From a virus, in the IMG/VR virus record IMGVR_UViG_3300031521_000117, positions 1-45,388 of that record: DNA of 45,388 bases; one strand, written 5' to 3'. Positions 37,474 through 45,264 of this stretch are shown piece by piece. Both the position numbers and the translations under genes were made by a program. Each line of letters begins with the position of its first letter. Positions within the stretch are counted from its first letter, which is position 1. The notes under the pieces were generated by a model that saw nothing but the letters and a program-made list of their open reading frames with translations, made no database searches and was not told where the DNA came from.

Positions 37474-37682
37474 TTATTCTTTTTTAGGTACTTCTAAACA
37501 AATCGCCTTTAATACTCCGGCTCTCCGGTTAATCCACTCAAGCGAATCAACCTGGTAAGTTGTGCCGGCATGGGTTACAGGGATGCCGGTCATTAAAATG
37601 CTTCTTTCTTCAGCAAACAAGAACTTATGCCGGGTCTTCCCGGTATCTACATCGCGCTGTAGATATGAAATTTTACATTCAT
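37474..37682 (-). pseudogene. Small early gene with frameshift just after the start codon
   Basis: The ATG at 37682 overlaps the TGA of the upstream gene (ATGA), as elsewhere in this operon, but its frame stops after 11 codons. One base over, an open frame reads KISYLQRDVDTGKTRHKFLF, then AEERSILMTGIPVTHAG and TYQVDSLEWINRRAGVLKAI to TAA at 37474. Adding one A to ATGAATGT (giving ATGAAATGT) would restore a 69-residue protein beginning MKCKISYLQ. So a single-base deletion is the simplest reading, real or an assembly error. Confidence 0.55.
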
Positions 37683-38035
37683 CGAGTGATCAATTTAAGA
37701 TAAATGGTATAGCTCTCAGCATCCGGATTGGCTATAATCAATTCATCAATTTTTCTGTAAGGAACATTAAGTCCTGTGAATAATGAACTTGATAACCATT
37801 TGCGCGAATATCGAAGGTTTCTAAGTAATGTTTGTTTCGATTTGATTGCAGAATTATGAGATTCAACCTCTTTAACTATCATGCGAACCAAACACCTGGC
37901 ATCTTCTAAGCCTTTGTGATTTAGTAGCTCTAAAGTATAATCAGGAGAATAATTACAGCGCTGCTTATCTATTTTATCACAAGCCCAATGCCTTGCAACG
38001 CTAAAGCGCAGTTCATCTTTTTGTTCTGTTGTCAT
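37679..38035 (-). CDS. Hypothetical early protein (118 aa)
   Basis: 118 residues, helical and basic: EQKDELRFSVARHWACDKID, TLELLNHKGLEDARCLVRMI, SKQTLLRNLRYSRKWLSSSL. No motif recognised and no membrane helix. ATG overlaps the stop of the preceding gene (ATGA), and its own TGA overlaps the ATG of the frameshifted gene. Its basic, helical nature would suit nucleic-acid binding, but that is a guess. Confidence 0.6.
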   Translation of the reverse strand: MTTEQKDELRFSVARHWACDKIDKQRCNYSPDYTLELLNHKGLEDARCLVRMIVKEVESHNSAIKSKQTLLRNLRYSRKWLSSSLFTGLNVPYRKIDELIIANPDAESYTIYLKLITR

Positions 38036-38346
38036 TTTGCTACACCTTCCTGGCTCATTTCCCGCTTAATTGGTAAAAATGTCATACTAAAGGCATGATC
38101 TGGTTGAACTGAAGCAAATATTGAAAGGTTTGTACCAGTTTGTGTACTGACACTGATATCCTGGCACCTTGGATTTTCTTTGTTTACCTGATAAACCTTT
38201 GCTTCTACCCAATAGACAAACTCATTCAGGGTATCATCTCCCAGGATAAGCGTTCCATTCTGATCATGTGCAAATTCCTGTAGTTTTCTCCAGGCATTGT
38301 TCTTTGCCTGCATGTTCACATTTGTTTGAACGTAGTACTTTTTCAT
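38032..38346 (-). CDS. Hypothetical early protein (104 aa)
   Basis: 104 residues. MKKYYVQTNVNMQAKNNAWR, KLQEFAHDQNGTLILGDDTL, FVYWVEAKVYQVNKENPRCQ, SIFASVQPDHAFSMTFLPI: alternating beta strands and one helix, a small alpha-beta fold. I do not recognise a family. Both ends overlap neighbours in ATGA arrangements. Nothing decides its role; position with the primase suggests replication-associated expression. Confidence 0.6.
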   Translation of the reverse strand: MKKYYVQTNVNMQAKNNAWRKLQEFAHDQNGTLILGDDTLNEFVYWVEAKVYQVNKENPRCQDISVSTQTGTNLSIFASVQPDHAFSMTFLPIKREMSQEGVAK

Positions 38347-38561
38347 TGTTTTAGTTTTACTTGGTAAATAATTTTGTCTTTATAGCAATTCACTTTAAAA
38401 TGTAAGTCGATATCTACTGCCAGATCCATCAAGTCAAGGTCTCGTGTGATCTTACAGATTTTGCAATCATTCGAGTCATCCAGGAATACACAGCCGTTAC
38501 AAAAACTAGTAGCCGGTACGATCTTGAAATCAATGGGCTTGACGCTTTTTAAATCAATCAT
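38343..38561 (-). CDS. Small zinc-ribbon-like protein (72 aa)
   Basis: 72 residues from the ATG at 38561, which lies 10 bases after the primase stop; a longer frame would overlap the primase gene. SFCNGCVFLDDSNDCKICKI has four cysteines in a C-x2-C...C-x2-C pattern, typical of a small zinc ribbon; the flanks are beta-rich. It may bind nucleic acid or a protein partner. It is ATGA-coupled to the next gene. Confidence 0.65.
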   Translation of the reverse strand: MIDLKSVKPIDFKIVPATSFCNGCVFLDDSNDCKICKITRDLDLMDLAVDIDLHFKVNCYKDKIIYQVKLKQ

Positions 38562-38571
38562 ATTTACTCGT

Positions 38572-41500
38572 TTAAAATGGTAAATCATCTTTATACGGAT
38601 CTTTAGGTTCTGGATCTGTTTTCTTTTCAAAATTTATTTTCTCCTGAGTTTCGACCGGTTTTAAATGCGGTTTAAAATCTTCCTGGCTGTTTTCAGGTTC
38701 CCCGCCATTTGTTTCAATCGAGATGTTTAGCAGGTCGTAGTCAAAAATAAAAGCGGTGGTGCTGGTGCGTTTCTTTTTTGAGTTTGTAATTCTTTCGCCA
38801 TTGGGTCCAGTCGATTCAACAATTTCGACTTCCTGCTGTCCTGTTCTGGGGTCTATCTTCTTAAATCCTTCCTTTTTAGTCTCGAATATAAATGCTTTCG
38901 AATTCTTCAGGTAGTATTCAATTGTGCTTTCAGGGAGCGGCTTATCGCCTTCGCGGAGGCATTGGGTTTTGTACATCGAAAATACACGGCTAAGCGTCAG
39001 ATATAATAGGTTCTTTGGCTCTATCCATTTTATAACGTCGGTTTTCCACTTCCCGTTTTCCATCTTGGTATAACTGGCTTCTTTGGCGTATTCAATTTTG
39101 TAATCGCCGCCATCGAACAACAGGTTCGAGCTGGCCAGGTATTCCACAGTTTTCCAGAAATGACCTAAATCATCGTTCTTTTTCATTTCTCCATTTTGCT
39201 GGAGCATCAGTTTCACGGCAAGCTGGATGGTTTCGGTCTTGTCCCAGGGTAATTCAATTTCGTCGGCAATAGTAGCATACGCGGCCATTATCATCAGCCA
39301 ATTGTTAAATACTCGGGTTTCAATTAACTGACCTTTCAGCATTCCTTCCATTTGTATTGAAATTTCGTCGACCTTTTTCGAGTAGTGCTCTTTGAAATAT
39401 GCACGATGCTTTAGTATCTGGTGGGTAATATGAGTTATGCCGCGCTCGTTGATTTCCTTCAGCTCTTCGTACCGGGTATTCTCTTCAGCGCTAAATTCGA
39501 CCTGGAAGAAACTGAGCGCAATAAATCGGGAGAACAGCGCAATATCAGCCGTGGCCATCTGTTGTCCGCAAACAATTACTCCCTGATCTACCGACGTAGT
39601 TTCTTTCTTTTTGTCCTTGTCCATGTTCATCCGGGTGCGTCCGGTACCGTCCCATAAACCCTTCAGAAATTCGCGCTTTTCCATCTCCAGATCATTGCGG
39701 AATTCGTCGAGCAGGCACAGGGCATTCGAACTGGTGGCTACGTGATCGGCCAGAGCGGCCTTACTTGTATTGTGAAGGTTCGGGATCTTCGGAAGCCGTC
39801 CGAAAAAGTGCAGCAGCGATTCAGCACAGGCATTCTTACCGGCTCCTTTGGGACCAAACATATTTAAAATAGGGTATTTTGTAAACCGGCGGACAATGAT
39901 ATCACGGAACAGGCTGGCAAAGTAGAAACTGAGGGCTATTTTCCCGTTGTCGCCATACACTTTGGTGAATTTCTTCACATATTCCCTGAGTGAAATGTTT
40001 CCTTCTACATGTATGAATTTGCGCTCGAATTCGTACAGGTTTTCTTCTCCTGAATAAATGCGCGATGCCGATGGAATGTAGTAATTCACACCATCGTTTG
40101 AAGCAATTCCGTAGCTGTCTGTTTCGGTAAATTTGCCGTTGTAAATTCCATTTCCCCAGATGTACAATCCATCTTTGTGCCATCCCATTTGGCTAACTTC
40201 TTTGGCCGAATTTGTTTTTTCGTACAACCAGGCTTTCAACCGGTTTAAATCGGTTTCCGATCCGGTCCACAGAAAGTTGCCCAGGCTTTCAATTCTCACC
40301 TTGAATGCTGATATCGATACCAGGTCGCGCTGCGGGATCTCGATTACCCTTACCGTACCATGGTTGTTTTTTACCTCGTACAATCGCTTTGCATTCACAG
40401 TACTTTCGATGTGAAAAAGCGGGGTCATGGTGAAATTGCTTTGCTGTTTTGGCGAGCCTTTCGAATCCTGAAAATACATGCAGTTGTGATCGACATAGAA
40501 ACCACGTTCGTAATATTCGTCTAACGAAACATTGGCCGGGATAGCCCTTGATTTCTTAGTTTCAACCGGTGCTTTGTCGGCCAACCATTGTTTAAAATGA
40601 TCTTGCCAAAGCTTTTTCGGCCCTATTATCTTTGAAATTGCATCGAGGTAGACATCATGCTTCGATGGTTCATCATATCGGGTGGCCAGGAACGAAATAT
40701 CTTTAATCAGTTCGGCCTTGTATGCTGGGTTTTGGCTCTTTTCTGAAACATTAATTGTTTTCCAAATAATATAATCAGGTTGTTCCTGGTTCGACTTTTC
40801 GAATGCTGCAATGGTTTTAAATGCTGTGTCAGGATCTTCTTTCTCCTGAAGAATTATCACCGAAACGTGAAACTGTTCCCGGATCAGGATCTCTGCATTT
40901 TTCGACATTGCTTTCTGGCCAGCCGAATCGCCGTCATAAATCAAGGTCACTTTATTGGTGTATTGCTTCAGTAATTTGGCCTGATCGACAGTTAAGGCAG
41001 TTCCGCAGGGTGCCAGGGTGTTCGTTACCCCTATCTGGTGTAATCGGGTCACGTCGAAATTACCTTCAACCAGGTAGGCTTTATCCTCCTTTTTAATTTC
41101 GTTACGTGCCAGGTTCAAGGCAAACAGTTCTTTGCCTTTGCAAAATATGGGAGTGTCGCCGGTATTCAGATATTTAGGAATAGCCTTATCGGTGCTTAGG
41201 GTTCGACCTGTGAATCCTACCACTTTTCCAGACTTGCTGCAAATCGGGAACATGATCCGGTTTCGAAAAGTGTCGTATTCGCGCCCATCTTTCGACTTGA
41301 TCAGATCGGCCTCGATCAGCAAGTTCAATCCAACCGCGTTTTGTTTGGCCCAATTCAGCAGAACATTTCCATCAGGCGCAAAACCGATGGAGAACGGCAG
41401 AATATTGTTGTCGTGCTCCATTGGGGAACTCCCTTCGACTGCTTCGCGCTCAGGGAGCGATGCAGCGTCGCCTGAGTGCGAAGCAATCGAAGGCATAGCG

Positions 41501-42240
41501 GTATTCATGGCAAGCAATGCTTTTAACTGGTCAGAATCAACATCCAAATCAGAAATTAAAACATTCCTGGGCTTTGAGCCATTCAGCGGGCCAACAATTC
41601 CGGCAAGCTCAAGCTGATCAATGATTTTTTCGGCGCGATTGTAGCCAATCGAAAATTTTTTCTGAAGTGCTGATGCCAAACATTTCTGGTTAAATATGAC
41701 AAGTTCGGCAGCTTCGTATAACAATGAATCAAGTTCTACCAGTTCGGTGTTTACAGGTTCAGCCACCGAGGCTTTTACTTTTGCCGGTTCTGTCCATGTT
41801 GACGAAAAAGGATCAAATCCCCGATCGGCAAGATACCTGATTGCTTCGGGACTGGCTTTTAATTGTTCGGCAAAGAATTCAGCGGCTTTCTGACAGGCAA
41901 TCCGGAGCGCTTCTTTGTGCTTGTATTCTTCGTCGTTAAAGTTCGATTTATCGGCGATCCAGGCAAAGTCCAGATTAAGCTTTTTGGCTCCTATTTCAAC
42001 CGCTTCTTTGAATCCGATATTTTGAGACTCCTGCAAAAAGCTGATGGCATCGCCACCTTTGCCACAGCCATAACACTTGTAAATTCCACGGGCTGGAGTA
42101 ACAGTAAACGAGGGTGTTTTTTCGTTGTGAAACGGGCAACACGCCCTGTATTTATTGCCTATTGTTTTCAGTTCAACGTAATTGCCTACAATTTCGGCAA
42201 TATCTTCGTTGATGCGGTCAATGACTTCGCGAACATCCAT
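38572..42240 (-). CDS. DnaG-type primase-helicase with an internal FtsK-gamma-like domain (1222 aa)
   Basis: Domains in order. 1) CHC2 zinc finger, about 33-62: C35, H38, C56, C59. 2) Start of the primase core (RYLADRGFDP, about 135-144). 3) An insertion of about 130 residues: residues 167-233 match the FtsK C-terminal winged helix (LYEAAELVIFNQK, FSIGYNRAEKIIDQLELAGI, VGPLNGSKPRNVL), and residues 252-275 are a palindromic-repeat insertion. 4) The core resumes (LPFSIGFAPDG, 281-291) with the Toprim residues E392 (VEGNFD) and DGD 436-438. 5) A C-terminal ATPase, Walker A GPKGAGKN (796-803) and Walker B LCLLDEF (841-847). It should prime and unwind phage DNA. It is the longest gene of the early region. 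Confidence 0.9.
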   Translation of the reverse strand: MDVREVIDRINEDIAEIVGNYVELKTIGNKYRACCPFHNEKTPSFTVTPARGIYKCYGCGKGGDAISFLQESQNIGFKEAVEIGAKKLNLDFAWIADKSNFNDEEYKHKEALRIACQKAAEFFAEQLKASPEAIRYLADRGFDPFSSTWTEPAKVKASVAEPVNTELVELDSLLYEAAELVIFNQKCLASALQKKFSIGYNRAEKIIDQLELAGIVGPLNGSKPRNVLISDLDVDSDQLKALLAMNTAMPSIASHSGDAASLPEREAVEGSSPMEHDNNILPFSIGFAPDGNVLLNWAKQNAVGLNLLIEADLIKSKDGREYDTFRNRIMFPICSKSGKVVGFTGRTLSTDKAIPKYLNTGDTPIFCKGKELFALNLARNEIKKEDKAYLVEGNFDVTRLHQIGVTNTLAPCGTALTVDQAKLLKQYTNKVTLIYDGDSAGQKAMSKNAEILIREQFHVSVIILQEKEDPDTAFKTIAAFEKSNQEQPDYIIWKTINVSEKSQNPAYKAELIKDISFLATRYDEPSKHDVYLDAISKIIGPKKLWQDHFKQWLADKAPVETKKSRAIPANVSLDEYYERGFYVDHNCMYFQDSKGSPKQQSNFTMTPLFHIESTVNAKRLYEVKNNHGTVRVIEIPQRDLVSISAFKVRIESLGNFLWTGSETDLNRLKAWLYEKTNSAKEVSQMGWHKDGLYIWGNGIYNGKFTETDSYGIASNDGVNYYIPSASRIYSGEENLYEFERKFIHVEGNISLREYVKKFTKVYGDNGKIALSFYFASLFRDIIVRRFTKYPILNMFGPKGAGKNACAESLLHFFGRLPKIPNLHNTSKAALADHVATSSNALCLLDEFRNDLEMEKREFLKGLWDGTGRTRMNMDKDKKKETTSVDQGVIVCGQQMATADIALFSRFIALSFFQVEFSAEENTRYEELKEINERGITHITHQILKHRAYFKEHYSKKVDEISIQMEGMLKGQLIETRVFNNWLMIMAAYATIADEIELPWDKTETIQLAVKLMLQQNGEMKKNDDLGHFWKTVEYLASSNLLFDGGDYKIEYAKEASYTKMENGKWKTDVIKWIEPKNLLYLTLSRVFSMYKTQCLREGDKPLPESTIEYYLKNSKAFIFETKKEGFKKIDPRTGQQEVEIVESTGPNGERITNSKKKRTSTTAFIFDYDLLNISIETNGGEPENSQEDFKPHLKPVETQEKINFEKKTDPEPKDPYKDDLPF
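41431..41494. repeat. Large palindromic repeat inserted in frame in the primase gene (family D)
   Basis: Two 24-base arms (41431-41454 and 41471-41494) are inverted repeats matching at 21 of 24 positions, with a 16-base spacer. Each arm holds the CTTCGA...CTCAGG form of dispersed Bacteroidota repeats. It encodes about 21-24 residues (SGDAASLPEREAVEGS) in the linker after the FtsK-gamma-like domain, without breaking the frame. Confidence 0.7.
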
Positions 42241-42246
42241 AAATTA

Positions 42247-42543
42247 TCATTTTTTTTCTTTCATCAGGATAAACCTGACTACAGTTTCATTTTTCAATTC
42301 CGGGTATTTTTCTTCCATCTTTTCCTTTATCTCTGCTGTATTCCACCCATAGTTGAGCAAACAAAAACTATCGGGTACCTGGTGCCATGGTTGCGTGAAT
42401 TTATCGGTACAAACTGCCATTGTTTCTTCCTTGGTAGTTGGATTCATACAGCTGATTTCTTCGCCCCTGGTAATCTTTGTGCCTGGCGGCTGAACGATCC
42501 AGAAGTAGGAGGATCTTGGGCGACCTTGTTGAATGGTTTTCAT
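42247..42543 (-). CDS. Small protein, possibly ASCH-like (98 aa)
   Basis: 98 residues from the ATG at 42543, which overlaps the stop of the HD gene (ATGA). FWIVQPPGTKITRGEEISCM, then CTDKFTQPWHQVPDSFCLLN, YGWNTAEIKEKMEEKYPELK and VVRFILMKEKK. The order of strands, a mid-chain acidic/aromatic loop, a helix and a last strand VVRFILM resembles ASCH/PUA-like RNA- or nucleotide-binding domains, but key residues cannot be matched with confidence. It lies directly before the primase. Confidence 0.5.
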   Translation of the reverse strand: MKTIQQGRPRSSYFWIVQPPGTKITRGEEISCMNPTTKEETMAVCTDKFTQPWHQVPDSFCLLNYGWNTAEIKEKMEEKYPELKNETVVRFILMKEKK

Positions 42544-43187
42544 TGCCAAACCCCTTCCTGATTAATCGCTTTCTTCGCATCCGGAGTCCAGGTATCTTCC
42601 TGTCCATCTTTATGGGCTTCGACCCAGCGCTCTACATACGATTTTACGGCAGTACGCCAATCCTTTTGTAATTTGGTGGCCAGCTTAGCGGTTTCAAATT
42701 CGTTTTGCTGTTCACCGGCCAGGTTCCGGCTTTCGGCCATTTTCATATACTCTTCAATTTCGCCTGACCAGCGAACCCGAGGAAGGTACAACCAGTCGGG
42801 TTCCATACACATGGAAAGTTTATCGGCAAAACATAGCCTGGAAGGTTTTGCATTTTCTTTTTTGGCTAAAAAACGTGAGTGATACCGTGTAAAGTCAGAC
42901 CAATAGAATAGTTCTTCATCAGTTATGTGAATGGTGTCACGATAAAAAACCTTAGTGAAGTCAAATAGCCAACCCATTATTTCAGAACCTAGTTCAGGAT
43001 GAGTTTCGCCTTCAGGTCCGTCCATGTTTGGTTTGCCCCAGTACCCTAAATCGTGAACAATAAACGCAACCCATAAACGTGGATCCCACGGAAATCCATA
43101 AAGCTTCCACCAGGACATAAAAACAAATATTGGATGTATCAGGAAGCAATGAGCTCCGAATAGCACGCTTTTAGTTCCTACTTTCAT
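42540..43187 (-). CDS. HD-domain phosphohydrolase (215 aa)
   Basis: 215 residues. The HD metal site is visible: an N-terminal H (H13 or H18), VHDLGYWGK (H45, D46), ETHPELGSEI (H63), RYHSRFLAKK (H103) and CFADKLSM (D122). This is the H...HD...H...H...D order of nucleotide- and cyclic-nucleotide-cleaving HD enzymes. Likely substrates are nucleotides, dNTPs or signalling nucleotides. A C-terminal helical part (GEIEEYMKMAESRNLAGEQQ) is outside the core. It overlaps both neighbours and is in the replication block, which favours nucleotide metabolism or counter-defence; neither is shown. Confidence 0.78.
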   Translation of the reverse strand: MKVGTKSVLFGAHCFLIHPIFVFMSWWKLYGFPWDPRLWVAFIVHDLGYWGKPNMDGPEGETHPELGSEIMGWLFDFTKVFYRDTIHITDEELFYWSDFTRYHSRFLAKKENAKPSRLCFADKLSMCMEPDWLYLPRVRWSGEIEEYMKMAESRNLAGEQQNEFETAKLATKLQKDWRTAVKSYVERWVEAHKDGQEDTWTPDAKKAINQEGVWQ

Positions 43188-43587
43188 TTTGTTTACTTAT
43201 TTCGGTTTCAACTAATTCGAGCAAAGCAGTAACTACCTGTTTCGATGTGTGACAGGTTCGGGTTTCGTTCATCATCATTTCCGAATTGTAAATGATAAAG
43301 TTCCAGGAATCACTGGCGGGGATCCGCTGGGCTGATGCGTATAGATTGGTATGTGGTAGTGGCCGCATTGAAATATGCTGTTTGCAGATGTGCAAGTCAC
43401 CGTATTGTTTCAGGGCGCGAACCGGGTTATCAATCCGATCGATGCAGCTGTTACAGGTTACTTCATCGCGGTTATCGGTAAGCAGGTATTTATCTTTTGT
43501 TTTATGTACCTGTTTGCCACAATAGAGGCGAATATACGGATCACCTAATTTTTGCTCCGGATGACGGAAATGTGTGACGTAGTTCAT
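43171..43587 (-). CDS. Cysteine-rich hypothetical protein (138 aa)
   Basis: 138 residues. The N-terminal half has YCGKQVHKTK, VTCNSCIDRI and LHICKQHISM, that is, several Cys and His which could form one zinc-binding site (C, C-x2-C, C-x2-H). The second half (SDSWNFIIYNSEMMMNETRT, VVTALLELVETEIS) has beta then helix. No named family recognised. It overlaps the HD gene by 17 bases. Zinc binding and nucleic-acid contact are plausible, not shown. Confidence 0.55.
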   Translation of the reverse strand: MNYVTHFRHPEQKLGDPYIRLYCGKQVHKTKDKYLLTDNRDEVTCNSCIDRIDNPVRALKQYGDLHICKQHISMRPLPHTNLYASAQRIPASDSWNFIIYNSEMMMNETRTCHTSKQVVTALLELVETEISKQNESRN

Positions 43588-43589
43588 GG

Positions 43590-44039
43590 CTATCCGTTTT
43601 GAAGTAACTGAAGCTGCAGTTTGGTGATGTTAACGATAGCGCTCACATTGTTGCAAACCTGTTTGGCCTGACCGACATACTCGGGTTTTTCGCGTACCTT
43701 GTCAATATCTTCAAGCAACTTGTCGCTTAAGGTCTTGAAAAGGTCTTTCGTATTGGTATATATTTCAGGAATATAAACCGTTTTGTTTTGTGCCGGAAGA
43801 TGTTTTCCTTCTGATGCAATATCAACATCGGTAATTACAGGTACCTCCTTAAAACATTCGAGAAACAGGCTTATCTTATCCTCAGTTTCTTTGATAAATT
43901 TTTGAGGCTTGCCCGATATCTCGACCAGGATTTCAATTTCAGTTCCATGGTTGTCGAACGATTTAATTACTGCAGGTTGTTCGCGATAGTAGTAAGTTTT
44001 ACCACCATCAATCATTTGTTGTAACTTGATTAAGCTCAT
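43590..44039 (-). CDS. Hypothetical early protein (149 aa)
   Basis: 149 residues: SLIKLQQMIDGGKTYYYREQ, AVIKSFDNHGTEIEILVEIS, IPEIYTNTKDLFKTLSDKLL and a C-terminal helix (NNVSAIVNITKLQLQLLQNG). The N-terminal part is a small beta domain, the C-terminal part a coiled coil. I have a memory of similar proteins in Bacteroidota prophages, without a function. It overlaps the end of the HNH gene by about 30 bases. Confidence 0.6.
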   Translation of the reverse strand: MSLIKLQQMIDGGKTYYYREQPAVIKSFDNHGTEIEILVEISGKPQKFIKETEDKISLFLECFKEVPVITDVDIASEGKHLPAQNKTVYIPEIYTNTKDLFKTLSDKLLEDIDKVREKPEYVGQAKQVCNNVSAIVNITKLQLQLLQNG

Positions 44040-44856
44040 TTATTTTCCTCCTTAATATTAATTGGTTTCGTTTTAATTCAATCAGTTCGGGCATTTCGGC
44101 AATAGCAGATTTTAATCCAGATGCACGATAGGTCATGATGTCAACGATGAATTTGTCGGTTAATTCATCACGCCCAGAGTTTGCAGCAAGTTGACTGGCA
44201 CGATCGATCAAATACCAGTTATCCGGATCGCAATTTTTTGGATCACCGTCTTTCGATCGCAGAATATTATCTTTAGGAATTGGCCCGTTTACTTTTTCCC
44301 AGTTGTACCGGTGTAGTAATTCAAAATTTCCTTTCGATATACGTATTTCACGATATCCGTCTTTTTTAATTCGTTCGTATCCATCGTATTTTGTGTTGTG
44401 TGGTTCATGCCCAAGCTCAAACCAGGTGTGCTTCACTTTTTCCCGAATTTCATCCGACATACCTTTCCCTTTATTAACTGGAGTATGACCTTTTTCGAAT
44501 GTGGTGGAAGACGGAGTACGGGTGGCAATTTGTGCCACCATTTCAGGCAAACTGTAAAAATCAGCCGCTTTTACTAATCCTAATTTATGAGCCATGTTCG
44601 AAATTTGAGTATAGGTCAGTCCCATTTCATCAGCAAGGTTGACCGTTAACCTGGTTGAAAACTCATTTGTGAGCCTTCCAATCTCATCATTAGTCCATGA
44701 GTGCCTGAAGTTTGTCCTCTTTATTTTTTCCCTTGTCGCAAATTGTTTAACCTGGCTTCTTTTCTTCCCTATTTTTTCAGCTACCCAATCAGCGCCTTGT
44801 TCCGGGTAATGCTTTCGGATAAACTCTATTTCTGAAGGTGTATAAATGCGGCTCAT
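44008..44856 (-). CDS. HNH endonuclease-like protein with SANT/Myb-like N-terminus
   Basis: 282 residues from the ATG at 44856 (a longer frame overlaps the gene upstream). Two HTH/Myb-like DNA-binding segments: YTPSEIEFIRKHYPEQGADW with AEKIGKKRSQVKQFA, and SWTNDEIGRLTNEFSTRLTV with ADEMGLTYTQISNMAHKLGL. Then an HNH_3-like core: FELLHRYNWEKVNGPIP, DGDPKNCDPDNWYLI. The second catalytic His, usually in HHKDG, is replaced (LRSKDG). So DNA binding is well supported, but cutting is uncertain; related phage proteins also vary at this place. Could be a homing-type enzyme or a regulator derived from one. Confidence 0.75.
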   Translation of the reverse strand: MSRIYTPSEIEFIRKHYPEQGADWVAEKIGKKRSQVKQFATREKIKRTNFRHSWTNDEIGRLTNEFSTRLTVNLADEMGLTYTQISNMAHKLGLVKAADFYSLPEMVAQIATRTPSSTTFEKGHTPVNKGKGMSDEIREKVKHTWFELGHEPHNTKYDGYERIKKDGYREIRISKGNFELLHRYNWEKVNGPIPKDNILRSKDGDPKNCDPDNWYLIDRASQLAANSGRDELTDKFIVDIMTYRASGLKSAIAEMPELIELKRNQLILRRKINELNQVTTND

Positions 44857-44857
44857 T

Positions 44858-45064
44858 TTATTCCTGATCGTTTGTAACTTCCGTTTTCCACTCAATCAAT
44901 TCTTCAAGCATTTCTTTAAGAGCGTCAGTTTTTTCTTTGTACTGATAGCCTTATGGCGATTCCTGCCAGGTTTCGGAACGCAATAGGTAGGTTTCTTCGC
45001 GCGATGCAATCAACTCTTCAAGCAATGCATTTAACTCATCCAATTTTTTAAGTATTTTTTTCAT
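44858..45064 (-). pseudogene. Small early gene interrupted by an in-frame TAA
   Basis: The ATG at 45064 opens MKKILKKLDELNALLEELIA, SREETYLLRSETWQESP, then TAA (44953-44951); the same frame continues GYQYKEKTDALKEMLEELIE, WKTEVTNDQE to TAA at 44858. The joined protein (67 residues plus the stop) has the ERSE.WQES.KG..Y.EKT.. pattern common in small phage coiled-coil proteins, in which the interrupted position is normally Lys or Glu. CCATAAGGC would be CCAAAAGGC in the intact form. It ends one base before the HNH gene. Confidence 0.65.
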
Positions 45065-45066
45065 GG

Positions 45067-45264
45067 CTATACATTGTTTTTAGGAAAATCCGGGATCTCG
45101 CTTAAAGTCTTTTGCGCTTCAGCAGTATAAGTTCCGGTCATCCGCATTTGGTAAAATTTCGACTGCAGCAACAGATCTGTTTCAATTAATTCGGTAACTG
45201 AGCAGTTTCGGAGGAATTGTTCCGGGGTCACCTCCAGTGTGAATACTTTATCGAGTTTTGGCAT
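45067..45264 (-). CDS. Small hypothetical early protein (65 aa)
   Basis: 65 residues from the ATG at 45264 (the first bases of the 127-bp overlap); an in-frame GTG 10 codons upstream would overlap the preceding gene's end. PKLDKVFTLEVTPEQFLRNC, then SVTELIETDLLLQSKFYQMR and a polar end. The VTPEQFL.NCS..EL.E.D form is one I associate with small Bacteroidota phage proteins, function unknown. It links the genes at the left end of the window with those at the right end. Confidence 0.65.
   Translation of the reverse strand: MPKLDKVFTLEVTPEQFLRNCSVTELIETDLLLQSKFYQMRMTGTYTAEAQKTLSEIPDFPKNNV

Noticed and set aside
42540-43187. DatZ-like dATPase of 2-aminoadenine phages
   Set aside because: HD motif alone is not specific, and no PurZ-like or matching polymerase gene is present.
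37353-44953. Genome-wide stop-codon reassignment (TAG or TAA as sense)
   Set aside because: Large structural genes and many others end normally at TAA or TAG with the next gene following at once; the interruptions are confined to three tiny genes.
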